Shown piece after piece: positions 8,087 through 14,864 of a stretch of DNA of 15,623 bases (positions within the stretch are counted from its first letter, which is position 1; the number at the start of each line of letters is the position of its first letter). The stretch is from RGIG9060 sp045645985. GTDB lineage: Bacteria > Spirochaetota > Spirochaetia > Treponematales > Treponemataceae. A program made the translations under genes and the position numbers. The DNA is taken from NCBI GenBank assembly GCA_045645985.1, contig JAZRJV010000057.1, positions 1-15,623 on the forward strand, written 5' to 3'. Under the pieces are notes generated by a model. It searched no databases, was not told the DNA's origin, and saw only the letters and a program-made list of their open reading frames with translations.

Positions 8087-8115
8087 ATTATAAAATTTTA
8101 TAGTTTTTTTGTAAA
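8087..8115 (-). promoter_or_regulatory. Predicted sigma70-type promoter of metG and the femX-like gene
   Basis: On the minus strand TTTACA (8110-8115), a 17-base spacer and a perfect TATAAT (8087-8092) lie in the 130-base gap upstream of metG. The expected start is near 8080, giving a leader of about 80 bases. A weaker candidate nearer the gene is TTTAGA (8038-8043), 16 bases, TATATA (8016-8021). No convincing terminator for the upstream Rnf operon is present in this gap, so read-through into metG is possible. Confidence 0.65.
8089..8102. repeat. 14-bp perfect palindrome overlapping the metG promoter
   Basis: TATAAAATTTTATA is fully self-complementary and covers part of the -10 box and the neighbouring spacer of the predicted metG promoter. 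Its position would suit an operator, but an all-A/T palindrome is easy to get by chance at this base composition. It is not flanked by a T-run in the direction of the upstream operon, so it is a poor terminator for that operon. Confidence 0.3.
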
Positions 8116-8130
8116 TTACTATGAAATTAT

Positions 8131-10113
8131 TTAATCTTCTTTTTTTCGTTTTCGAGAATTAGAGGATTTTTTTGCTGGACAAATTCCTAAGAACAATGTT
8201 TTTTCAAGTTCGTAACTCGGTGGAATATCGATTTTCCAAAAGAAAGAACTTGTTGTTGCTTGATAGCGTTTTTCTGTTTTTTGTTTTACAGGTCGTGAAA
8301 TATATAATGGCTGAATACAAATTCCTGCTTCTTCATTTGGTTGAAAAACAAAAACATTTTTGCTTGGAATATCTGTAAATTGAACTAAAGAAACTCCGTC
8401 TTGTCGAATATAAATTTGATCTGGACAACTTTGGTTTTTACTATCTGCTGAAATAATTTCTATTAGTTGCTCATCGTTTGAAATTCCAGATAAACATAAA
8501 TTTGATTCAACTGCAAAATAACATTTTAACGGAAGTGGACTATCATTTTTTAAGATATATTGAACTTGAATTCCGTTTGGTGTAAACAAAAATTTCTTTT
8601 TTAATGTTACAGGTTGTTGAAGAATACCGAATAAAGCATTTGCTGTTAATTGTAATTCTTTTCTAACTCGGTCAAAATTGTGTTCTGTATAAACAATCTG
8701 AGAAAAAACTGCACTTGAATTTGAAAAATCTTGCGTAAAATTGTCAAAGTGTTCAAAATCAATTAAATGGTCTACAAATAATTTTTTTGGATAGGCATCT
8801 GTAACTTCATCAAATGCTGAAATTCTACGCATTGTGTCGCAATAGTTTTTTGTGTTAGCTAAGATGTCTAATTCAAAAATCATTCCGCCACATTGAGAGA
8901 CAAAAGCATTGTAATCATTTTGATGAATAATATATTCTTTTCTGCCGTCCATATCGTAGTCAAAACTTAATGCAGAATTAACTAAGGCTTGATTTGTTTC
9001 TCTAACATATTTTTCTGCAGTTAATAGGTTTTTATATGCGTTACTTCGTATTTCATTACAACCAATACCAGAGTCGCCTAAAAACCAATAAGAGTCTTGA
9101 GTTTGAGCTTGCCACAAAAATTCTCTTGCTGTTTTCTTTCGGATTTTATCACCTCTGCTTTGAGAAACAACAAGACTTACATACATCATTCTTGAATACA
9201 AATATTGAACTTCTTGATATGTATACAAAAAGTTTTTGATGTTTGTGTTAGTTGAATTATGATTTGCAGCCTTAAAAGGCATTGACGCCCATTTGTGAAT
9301 TTCAGGTGGACATCCTGCTGGGATATATGATTTTATGCAATCTGTATTATTTTTTAAGTACAATGACGGATAAGAAAAATCGAATAATGGTGATTTTTCA
9401 ATCAAATTACAGAAATTTTCAAACCAATCATTTTCTAACAATATAGATAATTCGTTTACAGAAAAAGATGTAAAATACAAATGATTATCACTTAAGTACA
9501 AGGCATTATTTTGAGATTCTGAAAGTATTTTTATCTTTTCAAGAATTTTTTGAGCATCAGGTAGGTCTTTTGTGTAATCAAGAATTGGTTGATGGTATGG
9601 AATTATTGTAATAGTTTTTCCCATATCTTCAACGATTAGATTTTTTCCTTCTGGTTCATTTGATGGTATTAAAGAATTATGAAGGATAGCAAATTCCATT
9701 CCACAAGTTTTAAAACTTGAAATTAAAGATGGATCCCAAACTGTATCCCCTAAAAAAATTCCACGGGGTTTTTTGCCTATTTGTTTTCTGATATTTGTGG
9801 TGTTCATTTCAATTTGACCTACTCTATCTATAGGCATAATTAATGGGAAATTTGGTTCGTAATATCCACCACCAAGAACTTCAACTTGTTTACGATTTAC
9901 CAATTCTGACAATAAAGTTATAAATTCAGCATGATTTTTTTCAAGCCATTCAAATACAAAACCTGGAAAGTAAAAAGTAAAACATACTTTAGGATGATTA
10001 TAGAGAAATGAGATAATTTTCTTTAATGTCTTGTTATATGTGATTTCAAAGTCCTGATTTTCCATATCAGAAATGTGACAATGCAAACCACAACTAATTG
10101 ATACTATTCCCAT
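8131..10113 (-). CDS. GH57-like protein with DUF1925/DUF1926-type C-terminal regions; catalytic motifs altered
   Basis: A complete 660-residue protein resembling the GH57 4-alpha-glucanotransferase/alpha-amylase group. Recognisable family segments are GLHCHIS (9-15, the HQP region), EVLGGGYYEP (78-87), KKPRGIFLGDTVWDPSL (114-130), QTQDSYWFLGD (337-347) followed by a helical segment to about 370, and a DUF1926-like beta domain starting near DYDMDGRKEY (385-394). Against the usual family pattern, HQP reads H-I-S, and the nucleophile Glu of the 'WLxERVWEP' motif aligns with D123 in FLGDTVWDP. SDNHLYF (208-214) stands where 'DDGEKFG' is expected. It may therefore be a pseudoenzyme, a binding protein, or an enzyme of changed specificity. 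There is no signal peptide; the tail is basic (SRKRKK). Its ATG overlaps the end of rnfB by ten bases, so it belongs to the Rnf-like operon. The RBS is weak, which suggests translational coupling. Confidence 0.75.
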   Translation of the reverse strand: MGIVSISCGLHCHISDMENQDFEITYNKTLKKIISFLYNHPKVCFTFYFPGFVFEWLEKNHAEFITLLSELVNRKQVEVLGGGYYEPNFPLIMPIDRVGQIEMNTTNIRKQIGKKPRGIFLGDTVWDPSLISSFKTCGMEFAILHNSLIPSNEPEGKNLIVEDMGKTITIIPYHQPILDYTKDLPDAQKILEKIKILSESQNNALYLSDNHLYFTSFSVNELSILLENDWFENFCNLIEKSPLFDFSYPSLYLKNNTDCIKSYIPAGCPPEIHKWASMPFKAANHNSTNTNIKNFLYTYQEVQYLYSRMMYVSLVVSQSRGDKIRKKTAREFLWQAQTQDSYWFLGDSGIGCNEIRSNAYKNLLTAEKYVRETNQALVNSALSFDYDMDGRKEYIIHQNDYNAFVSQCGGMIFELDILANTKNYCDTMRRISAFDEVTDAYPKKLFVDHLIDFEHFDNFTQDFSNSSAVFSQIVYTEHNFDRVRKELQLTANALFGILQQPVTLKKKFLFTPNGIQVQYILKNDSPLPLKCYFAVESNLCLSGISNDEQLIEIISADSKNQSCPDQIYIRQDGVSLVQFTDIPSKNVFVFQPNEEAGICIQPLYISRPVKQKTEKRYQATTSSFFWKIDIPPSYELEKTLFLGICPAKKSSNSRKRKKED

Positions 10114-10853
10114 ATGTCCTGTTCACCAGCATCTTTTTCTTTGTGAAAGATATTATAACATAATTTCCAGAAAGTAAAAGATTTTTCTTCTGGTAATGTA
10201 ACTTTTTTTATACATTTTGTTGGACATCTTGAAGCTGCTAATGCTCTATCGTGATTTATTGAATAATCTGTTACTGCAAGATTATTTTTTACGCTAAATC
10301 CAGTTGGAGCATAAGGTGATGTACATTTTGCACAAGCAGTACATGCTCTAGAACATGTTGTTTCTGTCTTATCATGTGAAGAACATTGAACAACAAAGTC
10401 AGTTCTAGTTGGAATCATTTTAATAATGTTGTTTGGACAGTATGAAAGGCATTTTCCACAACCATTACATGCTTCTGTAACAACTGCTGTATTATTTTTT
10501 ATAACGATTGCGTCTTGTGGACAATGAGAAACACAAGTTCCAAAACCGATACATCCCCAGGTACAACCATTTTCAGTTTCGTAAAGTAATTTAAATAAAT
10601 TACAATCTTTTTGCCCTTTATAATTAAATCTTTTTGCAGAGAAAGTTCTATCGGGTGCGCAAAATACTACTGCTCTTTGTTTTGTATTTAGTGATGATTC
10701 TTGTTCTGTTTCAATAACATCTAAATCATCATCATAAACTAAGTCATTATTAGAAATACTTTGTTTTTTCACTCTAAAACCATAATGTAAAAAAACGAGT
10801 AAAACTGTACTAAGAATAAAAAATAAACATGCAAACAATATTGATAGAATCAT
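10104..10853 (-). CDS. rnfB: RnfB-like ferredoxin subunit, shortened and with degenerate C-terminal clusters
   Basis: A 249-residue protein with an N-terminal membrane helix (about 2-23) and an acidic linker (38-52), then a ferredoxin-rich region on the cytoplasmic side. The block AVVFC (61-65) to KGQKDC (79-84) and CTWGCIGFGTCVSHCPQDAI (97-116) is typical of RnfB. Cluster ligands C97, C101, C107, C111 and C129, C132, C135, C139 are intact. The cysteine-rich Fe-S domain that normally sits between the membrane helix and this block is absent. Further on, C167, C171, C174 and C177 remain, but the following CP cysteine is replaced near Y181. In the last motif (198-214) only C210 of the usual four ligands aligns. 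It starts three bases after rnfA with GGAGAT upstream. In a classical Rnf this subunit accepts electrons from ferredoxin. Confidence 0.8.
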   Translation of the reverse strand: MILSILFACLFFILSTVLLVFLHYGFRVKKQSISNNDLVYDDDLDVIETEQESSLNTKQRAVVFCAPDRTFSAKRFNYKGQKDCNLFKLLYETENGCTWGCIGFGTCVSHCPQDAIVIKNNTAVVTEACNGCGKCLSYCPNNIIKMIPTRTDFVVQCSSHDKTETTCSRACTACAKCTSPYAPTGFSVKNNLAVTDYSINHDRALAASRCPTKCIKKVTLPEEKSFTFWKLCYNIFHKEKDAGEQDIWE

Positions 10854-10856
10854 ATT

Positions 10857-11411
10857 TTATCTCCAAAGATTTATCCAAGAAATATTTATTGCAAAAAAGG
10901 CACACATAATGATTGCAATACTTATAAAAATTAAAGCACCAGTTTTAAATTCTTTTAATGGATGTGAAGTTTTAATTCGTTCTCTGATTGCAAATATAAT
11001 AGGAATCATCAAATAGTATGCAGTACAACAACTCAAAACGATACATAAACATTGTAAAATTGAAACACTTTCTGTTACTGCAAGTAAAACACAAGGGAAA
11101 GATATAGAAATATCTAAAAGCGAGATTCTTTCACATTTAGAAAAAATAAACGAAACAACCAAAGAAATAAGCAAATGAATTAAAATACAAGTCATTGGAG
11201 TTAATTCAATAAGTTGAACTGGTGCTAAAATATACACTACAACCAACCAAGAACCTACAGATGACAAAGCACAAACAATGCTAGATTCAAGATAGTTCAT
11301 CCAGTGACTTTTCCAAGTTTTAGATGTGATGATAAGTTTTTTTAGACCTATTCCGTAAATTAAAATTCCAGAACAGCAAAATATATAATAAAAAATTGAG
11401 TTTAAAATCAT
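10857..11411 (-). CDS. rnfA: RnfA-like integral membrane subunit
   Basis: A 184-residue, six-span membrane protein in the RnfA position of the cluster, between rnfE and rnfB. The best family match is FAIRERI (139-145) and the helix after it, which follows the RnfA/RsxA/NqrE C-terminus. GILIYGIGLKKL (15-26) aligns with the GLCPFxGVSKKL segment, and ISFPCVLLAV (103-112) with LITTNCAVLGV. On that alignment the second intramembrane cysteine is kept (C107). The first becomes L17, although C12 and C13 lie a short way upstream. Those cysteines normally bind the Fe-S centre shared with RnfE. AGGAGA precedes the start, and it begins one base after rnfE. The protein is shorter and more divergent than usual; the subunit name rests partly on gene order. 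Confidence 0.75.
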   Translation of the reverse strand: MILNSIFYYIFCCSGILIYGIGLKKLIITSKTWKSHWMNYLESSIVCALSSVGSWLVVVYILAPVQLIELTPMTCILIHLLISLVVSFIFSKCERISLLDISISFPCVLLAVTESVSILQCLCIVLSCCTAYYLMIPIIFAIRERIKTSHPLKEFKTGALIFISIAIIMCAFFAINISWINLWR

Positions 11412-11412
11412 T

Positions 11413-12021
11413 TTAGTATAACTTTCTCCTTACAATATCAAATCGTCTGCTTATGAATGTTATTAAAGCCAAACCTAAGGCTAAAAGAACGATTGCACAT
11501 GGAATTGAGCCCCAGAAAAATGATTTATAATACTGATGAAATGAAGGTAATACATATTCTATAAATCCATCTTTTCCAGGAAGTGTGAAAGTGCTATATC
11601 CGATATAATCTCTTAATAAAAAGAAGAATAAAGTTAACAAACAAAATTTTAATGTGTTTATCATATTATGAGATAAAACATCAGAAAAATCTTTTTGAAT
11701 ATCAGAAGTAAAAAATCCAATTATCATTGATGAAAATGCTGCAAGATATATAGTAAATCCCATATAAATATACAAAACTGGAGAATATAGCGTTATAAGT
11801 TGATTAAAAATCGTACACAAAAGAATTGAAATTGCAAACTGATAAAAAACAGCTGAATCTTTAGAAACTAAATTTCTGATTATTCTGTTAAAAATTGTTC
11901 CAAAGAATGTGATAAACAACATTGCAATACAAATAATTATTCCTACTGCAAATCTTCCAGTTGCGGGTAATAAAATCGAAATTGCTGCTGCTATATATAC
12001 TAAATGAGATTTCTTTTTCAT
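11413..12021 (-). CDS. rnfE: RnfE-like integral membrane subunit lacking the intramembrane cysteines
   Basis: A 202-residue multi-span membrane protein in the RnfE position. Similarity to RnfE/RsxE/NqrD is weak but spread along the length: SHLVYIAAAISILLPATG (5-22) aligns with the segment holding LLGLCPLLAVT, and YMGFTIYLAAFSSMIIG (86-102) with LGIFIPLIVTNCIIIG. RDYIGYSTF (137-145) matches the REIIGxGTLF turn. Both cysteines that help bind the intramembrane Fe-S centre are missing: the first site aligns with I14 or S15, the second with S98. The start overlaps the rnfG stop by four bases and has GAGGT upstream. The C-terminus is basic (SRRFDIVRRK). Without the neighbouring Rnf genes I would not have named it with confidence. 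Confidence 0.7.
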   Translation of the reverse strand: MKKKSHLVYIAAAISILLPATGRFAVGIIICIAMLFITFFGTIFNRIIRNLVSKDSAVFYQFAISILLCTIFNQLITLYSPVLYIYMGFTIYLAAFSSMIIGFFTSDIQKDFSDVLSHNMINTLKFCLLTLFFFLLRDYIGYSTFTLPGKDGFIEYVLPSFHQYYKSFFWGSIPCAIVLLALGLALITFISRRFDIVRRKLY

Positions 12022-12485
12022 TTTTTAATACCTCTTTTATAGGCTTCAGTTAAAACTTGTTTCCAGTGATGAATCATGGTATCAGTTAATCCGTATTCTA
12101 AAGGGTTTGCTTGTGTATTTGTTATTCCTGCGATTCCTGCAAATTCCATAGAATTATCGTTTCCTATAAATACAACTGCCATTGGACCATTCATTCCGGT
12201 AATTCTTGTTATTAGAACAAAATTTTCTTGGCTTCGGTTTTGATAATCAGTTAATTCAAAGAAAGATGTTGATACGCTAACTGGTAATTGAACATTTATT
12301 GGATTTCCAACTTGGTATCTGTCAGCTTCTTTTTGGTTAAGAATATATTGAATATTTGTTGCTAATCTAGTTTCTTTTATCGGTTTTATAAAAATAATCA
12401 AAACTGAGAGTAAGATTAAAAATAAAAAAATTACTGATAAAAGAATTGCAGTTCTTTTTGCCTTTGCACTATTTATTTCAAGCAT
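12018..12485 (-). CDS. rnfG: RnfG-like subunit without the FMN-attachment motif
   Basis: A 155-residue protein with one N-terminal membrane helix (about 13-34) and an extracytoplasmic domain, the topology of RnfG, in the RnfG position between rnfD and rnfE. ITGMNGPMAVVFIGND (95-110) and FAGIAGI (115-121) resemble the 'GYGGPIxVMVGIDxDGxIxGI' core of the FMN-binding domain. The usual C-terminal SGAT(S/T)S motif, whose threonine carries covalent FMN, is not present. The protein ends at YGLTDTMIHHWKQVL and a short basic helix, and is clearly shorter than typical RnfG (about 200 residues). The start overlaps rnfD by eight bases, with AAGGA upstream. Identification combines position, topology and the partial core match; a different single-span subunit that has replaced RnfG is the alternative. 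Confidence 0.6.
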   Translation of the reverse strand: MLEINSAKAKRTAILLSVIFLFLILLSVLIIFIKPIKETRLATNIQYILNQKEADRYQVGNPINVQLPVSVSTSFFELTDYQNRSQENFVLITRITGMNGPMAVVFIGNDNSMEFAGIAGITNTQANPLEYGLTDTMIHHWKQVLTEAYKRGIKK

Positions 12486-13527
12486 AATTATTGTTCCTTA
12501 TAGTTTTACTTACCCAAACTGAATAAATTTTATCTTCAAGTAATTGAATTATTGGTGAAACAACATTTGCAAATAAAACAGTAAACATTGAACCAATAGG
12601 AGAAGTTCCACAACCTGTTATGAAAAAAGCAATTATTCCAACTACAATACCGTACAATAACTTTCCTAAATTTGTAATTGGTGTTGTTCCATAAAAATCA
12701 ACGATAAAAAATGCTGTAAATAAAGTACCACTTGTTAAAAGTGCTAAAAGTAAATCGCCTTGCCCTACTATACCAGTGAATAATGTTTGCGAAAATAATC
12801 TTACTAAAATTCCATAAACTGCTAAAAATGCAGTAGGTACAATCCAATTTATAATTCCAACTGAAATTAAAAACATTGATGAGAATAAAGTTAAAAGATT
12901 AAATCTAAATGCTGGAATTACAGATTGTGTGTCCCAAAACATACTTAAATATCCTGTTGGAATTTCAATTCCAAGGTGTGAGAAAAAGTGAGTATTCAAC
13001 CAAAATGTAATAGATGAATCAAATTTTAAAACTGGAATATCGCCATTTTGAATTAACTGCAAACCAGGATTTCCAGATTCAAGATAATTTTTAGTAATCA
13101 ATAATTCAGGAAAGAATGAAATTCCTAAAAAATAAATAATGATAACAGTATATGCTGTAGGATTTATCCATGATTCAGCATTTCCACCAAAAATATATTT
13201 TATCATTAAGAGTGATAAATATACTATAAAAAATACAGGAATAATTGGATATGTTTGAGGTATAAACATCCCAATAAATAATCCTTGTACAATGGCTGTT
13301 AAATCAAATAATGTGTTTGTGTGTCGTATTTTATTACTTGTAAATTCTGCTAAAACAGAAGATATTATCGATACAGCAATTAAAATTATCGAAGTAAAAG
13401 ATTTTGTAAGTATCAATAATAAAACTTGAGGAACTAACAAAATCAACATTGCTGTAGAAATATTTGTTATTGATGGTGTTAAAAATGAAAAAGGTGCTAT
13501 TGTTAAATCTCTATAATTTTTATTCAT
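12478..13527 (-). CDS. rnfD: RnfD-like integral membrane subunit without the SGAT flavin site
   Basis: A 349-residue polytopic membrane protein of the RnfD/NqrB family. Family segments include APFSF (11-15) near the N-terminus, FDLTAIVQGLFIGMFIP (74-90), IFGGNAESWINPTAY (112-126), FFIVDFYGTTPITNLGKLLYG (273-293) and the final SPIGSMFTVLFANVVSPII (309-327). In classical RnfD a threonine in (S/T)GAT carries covalent FMN. Here the corresponding region, WDTQSVIPAFRFNLL (198-212), reads SVIP in place of SGAT. The 'GSIGExSALA' segment after it is also not recognisable. The start overlaps rnfC by eight bases, with AAGGA about eight bases upstream. The fold seems kept while the periplasmic flavin site is lost. 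Confidence 0.88.
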   Translation of the reverse strand: MNKNYRDLTIAPFSFLTPSITNISTAMLILLVPQVLLLILTKSFTSIILIAVSIISSVLAEFTSNKIRHTNTLFDLTAIVQGLFIGMFIPQTYPIIPVFFIVYLSLLMIKYIFGGNAESWINPTAYTVIIIYFLGISFFPELLITKNYLESGNPGLQLIQNGDIPVLKFDSSITFWLNTHFFSHLGIEIPTGYLSMFWDTQSVIPAFRFNLLTLFSSMFLISVGIINWIVPTAFLAVYGILVRLFSQTLFTGIVGQGDLLLALLTSGTLFTAFFIVDFYGTTPITNLGKLLYGIVVGIIAFFITGCGTSPIGSMFTVLFANVVSPIIQLLEDKIYSVWVSKTIRNNNYA

Positions 13528-14863
13528 TACTAAAATCCTTTATAAGTTGTATTGTTTGATACAATGGGATTCTTGAAGGACAAACAGCATTACATAATCC
13601 ACATTCTGTGCAAAGTTTAATTGTATCAAGTATGTATTGTTTTACAGGTGTATCAGAATAATAATTCGAATAAATTTTTTCTGGATGTATATTTTCAGGA
13701 CAGATATTATGGCATCTTCCGCATCTTACACAAGTTGTTTGTCTTTGGTCAGGAAATCCTCTTGAAGAAAGAACAAAAATTGATTTTACATATCTTGTAA
13801 TTGGAGTATCTAAATCTGATACAGCCATTCCACCAATTAAACCATTGATAATAATTTTTGCTGGTTCTTTAAAAAATCCACCACATTCTTCAAAAATATT
13901 TCTAAGTGTAGAACCAATTCTTATTTTAAAAATTCCATTTGTTGCAATATCATCCCCTTCAATTTGAACAAATCTGTCTATTGCAGGATATGATTTAGCA
14001 ATAGCATTGTAAACATCAAGACATGTTGTGCTATCAACTGGGAAAATTTCTTTATAACAATCAATACCTTTTGTGGATAAGTATTGTAAAGTATTTTGTT
14101 TTATATATTTGTATTGTCCTCTTGGATATACATTTATGTCAGTTTCTAAAATGTGAACTTGAATATTTTTGAAAATTTTTTTTGTTTCTTCTTCTGGTAG
14201 ATTCCATGCATCTTTTTCTGTAACAAAAACAACATCTTTTGTATTTAATGTTTCTGCAAGAATTGCTGTACCTTCAAAAACTTCTTTTGCAAAATTTTCT
14301 GTTATGTATTGGTCAACTACAGTATCTGGATCGCTATCAAAAAGCCTTACTACAAGAGGAGGAATTTGTTCAGCGAGATTTTTTTCTTTATTTTTCAATA
14401 CTGTGTCTATTTGTTGTGCAAGAGATGTAGGTTTTTCAAAAGTATTTATAATTCCCATTTGGGATATTGTTTTTATTCTTGTGTTACCTTGAGAATATGC
14501 CCAATTTAATACTTCTCTTTTTTTACCAGAAAAAGAAAAATTCCCTTCCATTTTGATTAAAACTGCAGGAAGTTTTTTTCCGTTTGGATTTATCACATTA
14601 TAGATATCTAGAACTTTTCCAGGAACTGGAGAATGAATAAAAGCTGGATAACTATAATTTTTCTTATTTTCAGAATTGTTTTGAACTATATTTTTTGCAA
14701 TTATTTGGCCTTCTTGAACATAATCACCTTTTTGAACAGTTGTTTCCATTAGTGTTTTTGAGTCTTGAGTTAAAGATACAACTGCAAGTGATGGAAGAAA
14801 TGCTATTGAGTGTGTTGTATATTTTTTATCTTGAATTTTTGAAATTTCTTTTACGGAAATCAT
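13520..14863 (-). CDS. rnfC: RnfC-like subunit with two ferredoxin clusters but no recognisable FMN/NADH motif
   Basis: A 447-residue RnfC homologue. The N-terminal barrel-sandwich domain (about 15-95) contains VQKGDYVQEGQIIA and FIHSPVPGKV. The C-terminal half keeps the family pattern PAKIIINGLIGGMAVSDLDT (334-353) and two full [4Fe-4S] sites, C378/C381/C384/C388 and C418/C421/C424/C428. In between, the nucleotide-binding domain is altered. 'GxVGxGGAGFPTHVKL' corresponds to GIINTFEKPTSLAQQ (137-151), 'NGAECEPYLT' to VRLFDSDPDTVV (172-183), and 'YPxGGEKQLI' to YPRGQYKYIK (246-255). Binding of FMN and NADH in the usual way is therefore unlikely. It starts one base after the stop of the upstream membrane protein, with AGGACG before the ATG. 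The frame is long and intact, so this is remodelling rather than decay. Confidence 0.9.
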   Translation of the reverse strand: MISVKEISKIQDKKYTTHSIAFLPSLAVVSLTQDSKTLMETTVQKGDYVQEGQIIAKNIVQNNSENKKNYSYPAFIHSPVPGKVLDIYNVINPNGKKLPAVLIKMEGNFSFSGKKREVLNWAYSQGNTRIKTISQMGIINTFEKPTSLAQQIDTVLKNKEKNLAEQIPPLVVRLFDSDPDTVVDQYITENFAKEVFEGTAILAETLNTKDVVFVTEKDAWNLPEEETKKIFKNIQVHILETDINVYPRGQYKYIKQNTLQYLSTKGIDCYKEIFPVDSTTCLDVYNAIAKSYPAIDRFVQIEGDDIATNGIFKIRIGSTLRNIFEECGGFFKEPAKIIINGLIGGMAVSDLDTPITRYVKSIFVLSSRGFPDQRQTTCVRCGRCHNICPENIHPEKIYSNYYSDTPVKQYILDTIKLCTECGLCNAVCPSRIPLYQTIQLIKDFSNE

Positions 14864-14864
14864 T

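Noticed and set aside
8089..8102. Intrinsic terminator of the Rnf-like operon
   Set aside because: An all-A/T palindrome with no T-run after it in the operon's direction; it fits better as part of the metG promoter.
10104..14863. Rnf genes as pseudogenes
   Set aside because: All six frames are intact, tightly coupled and mostly carry good ribosome-binding sites; the losses fall at cofactor residues rather than as stops or frameshifts.
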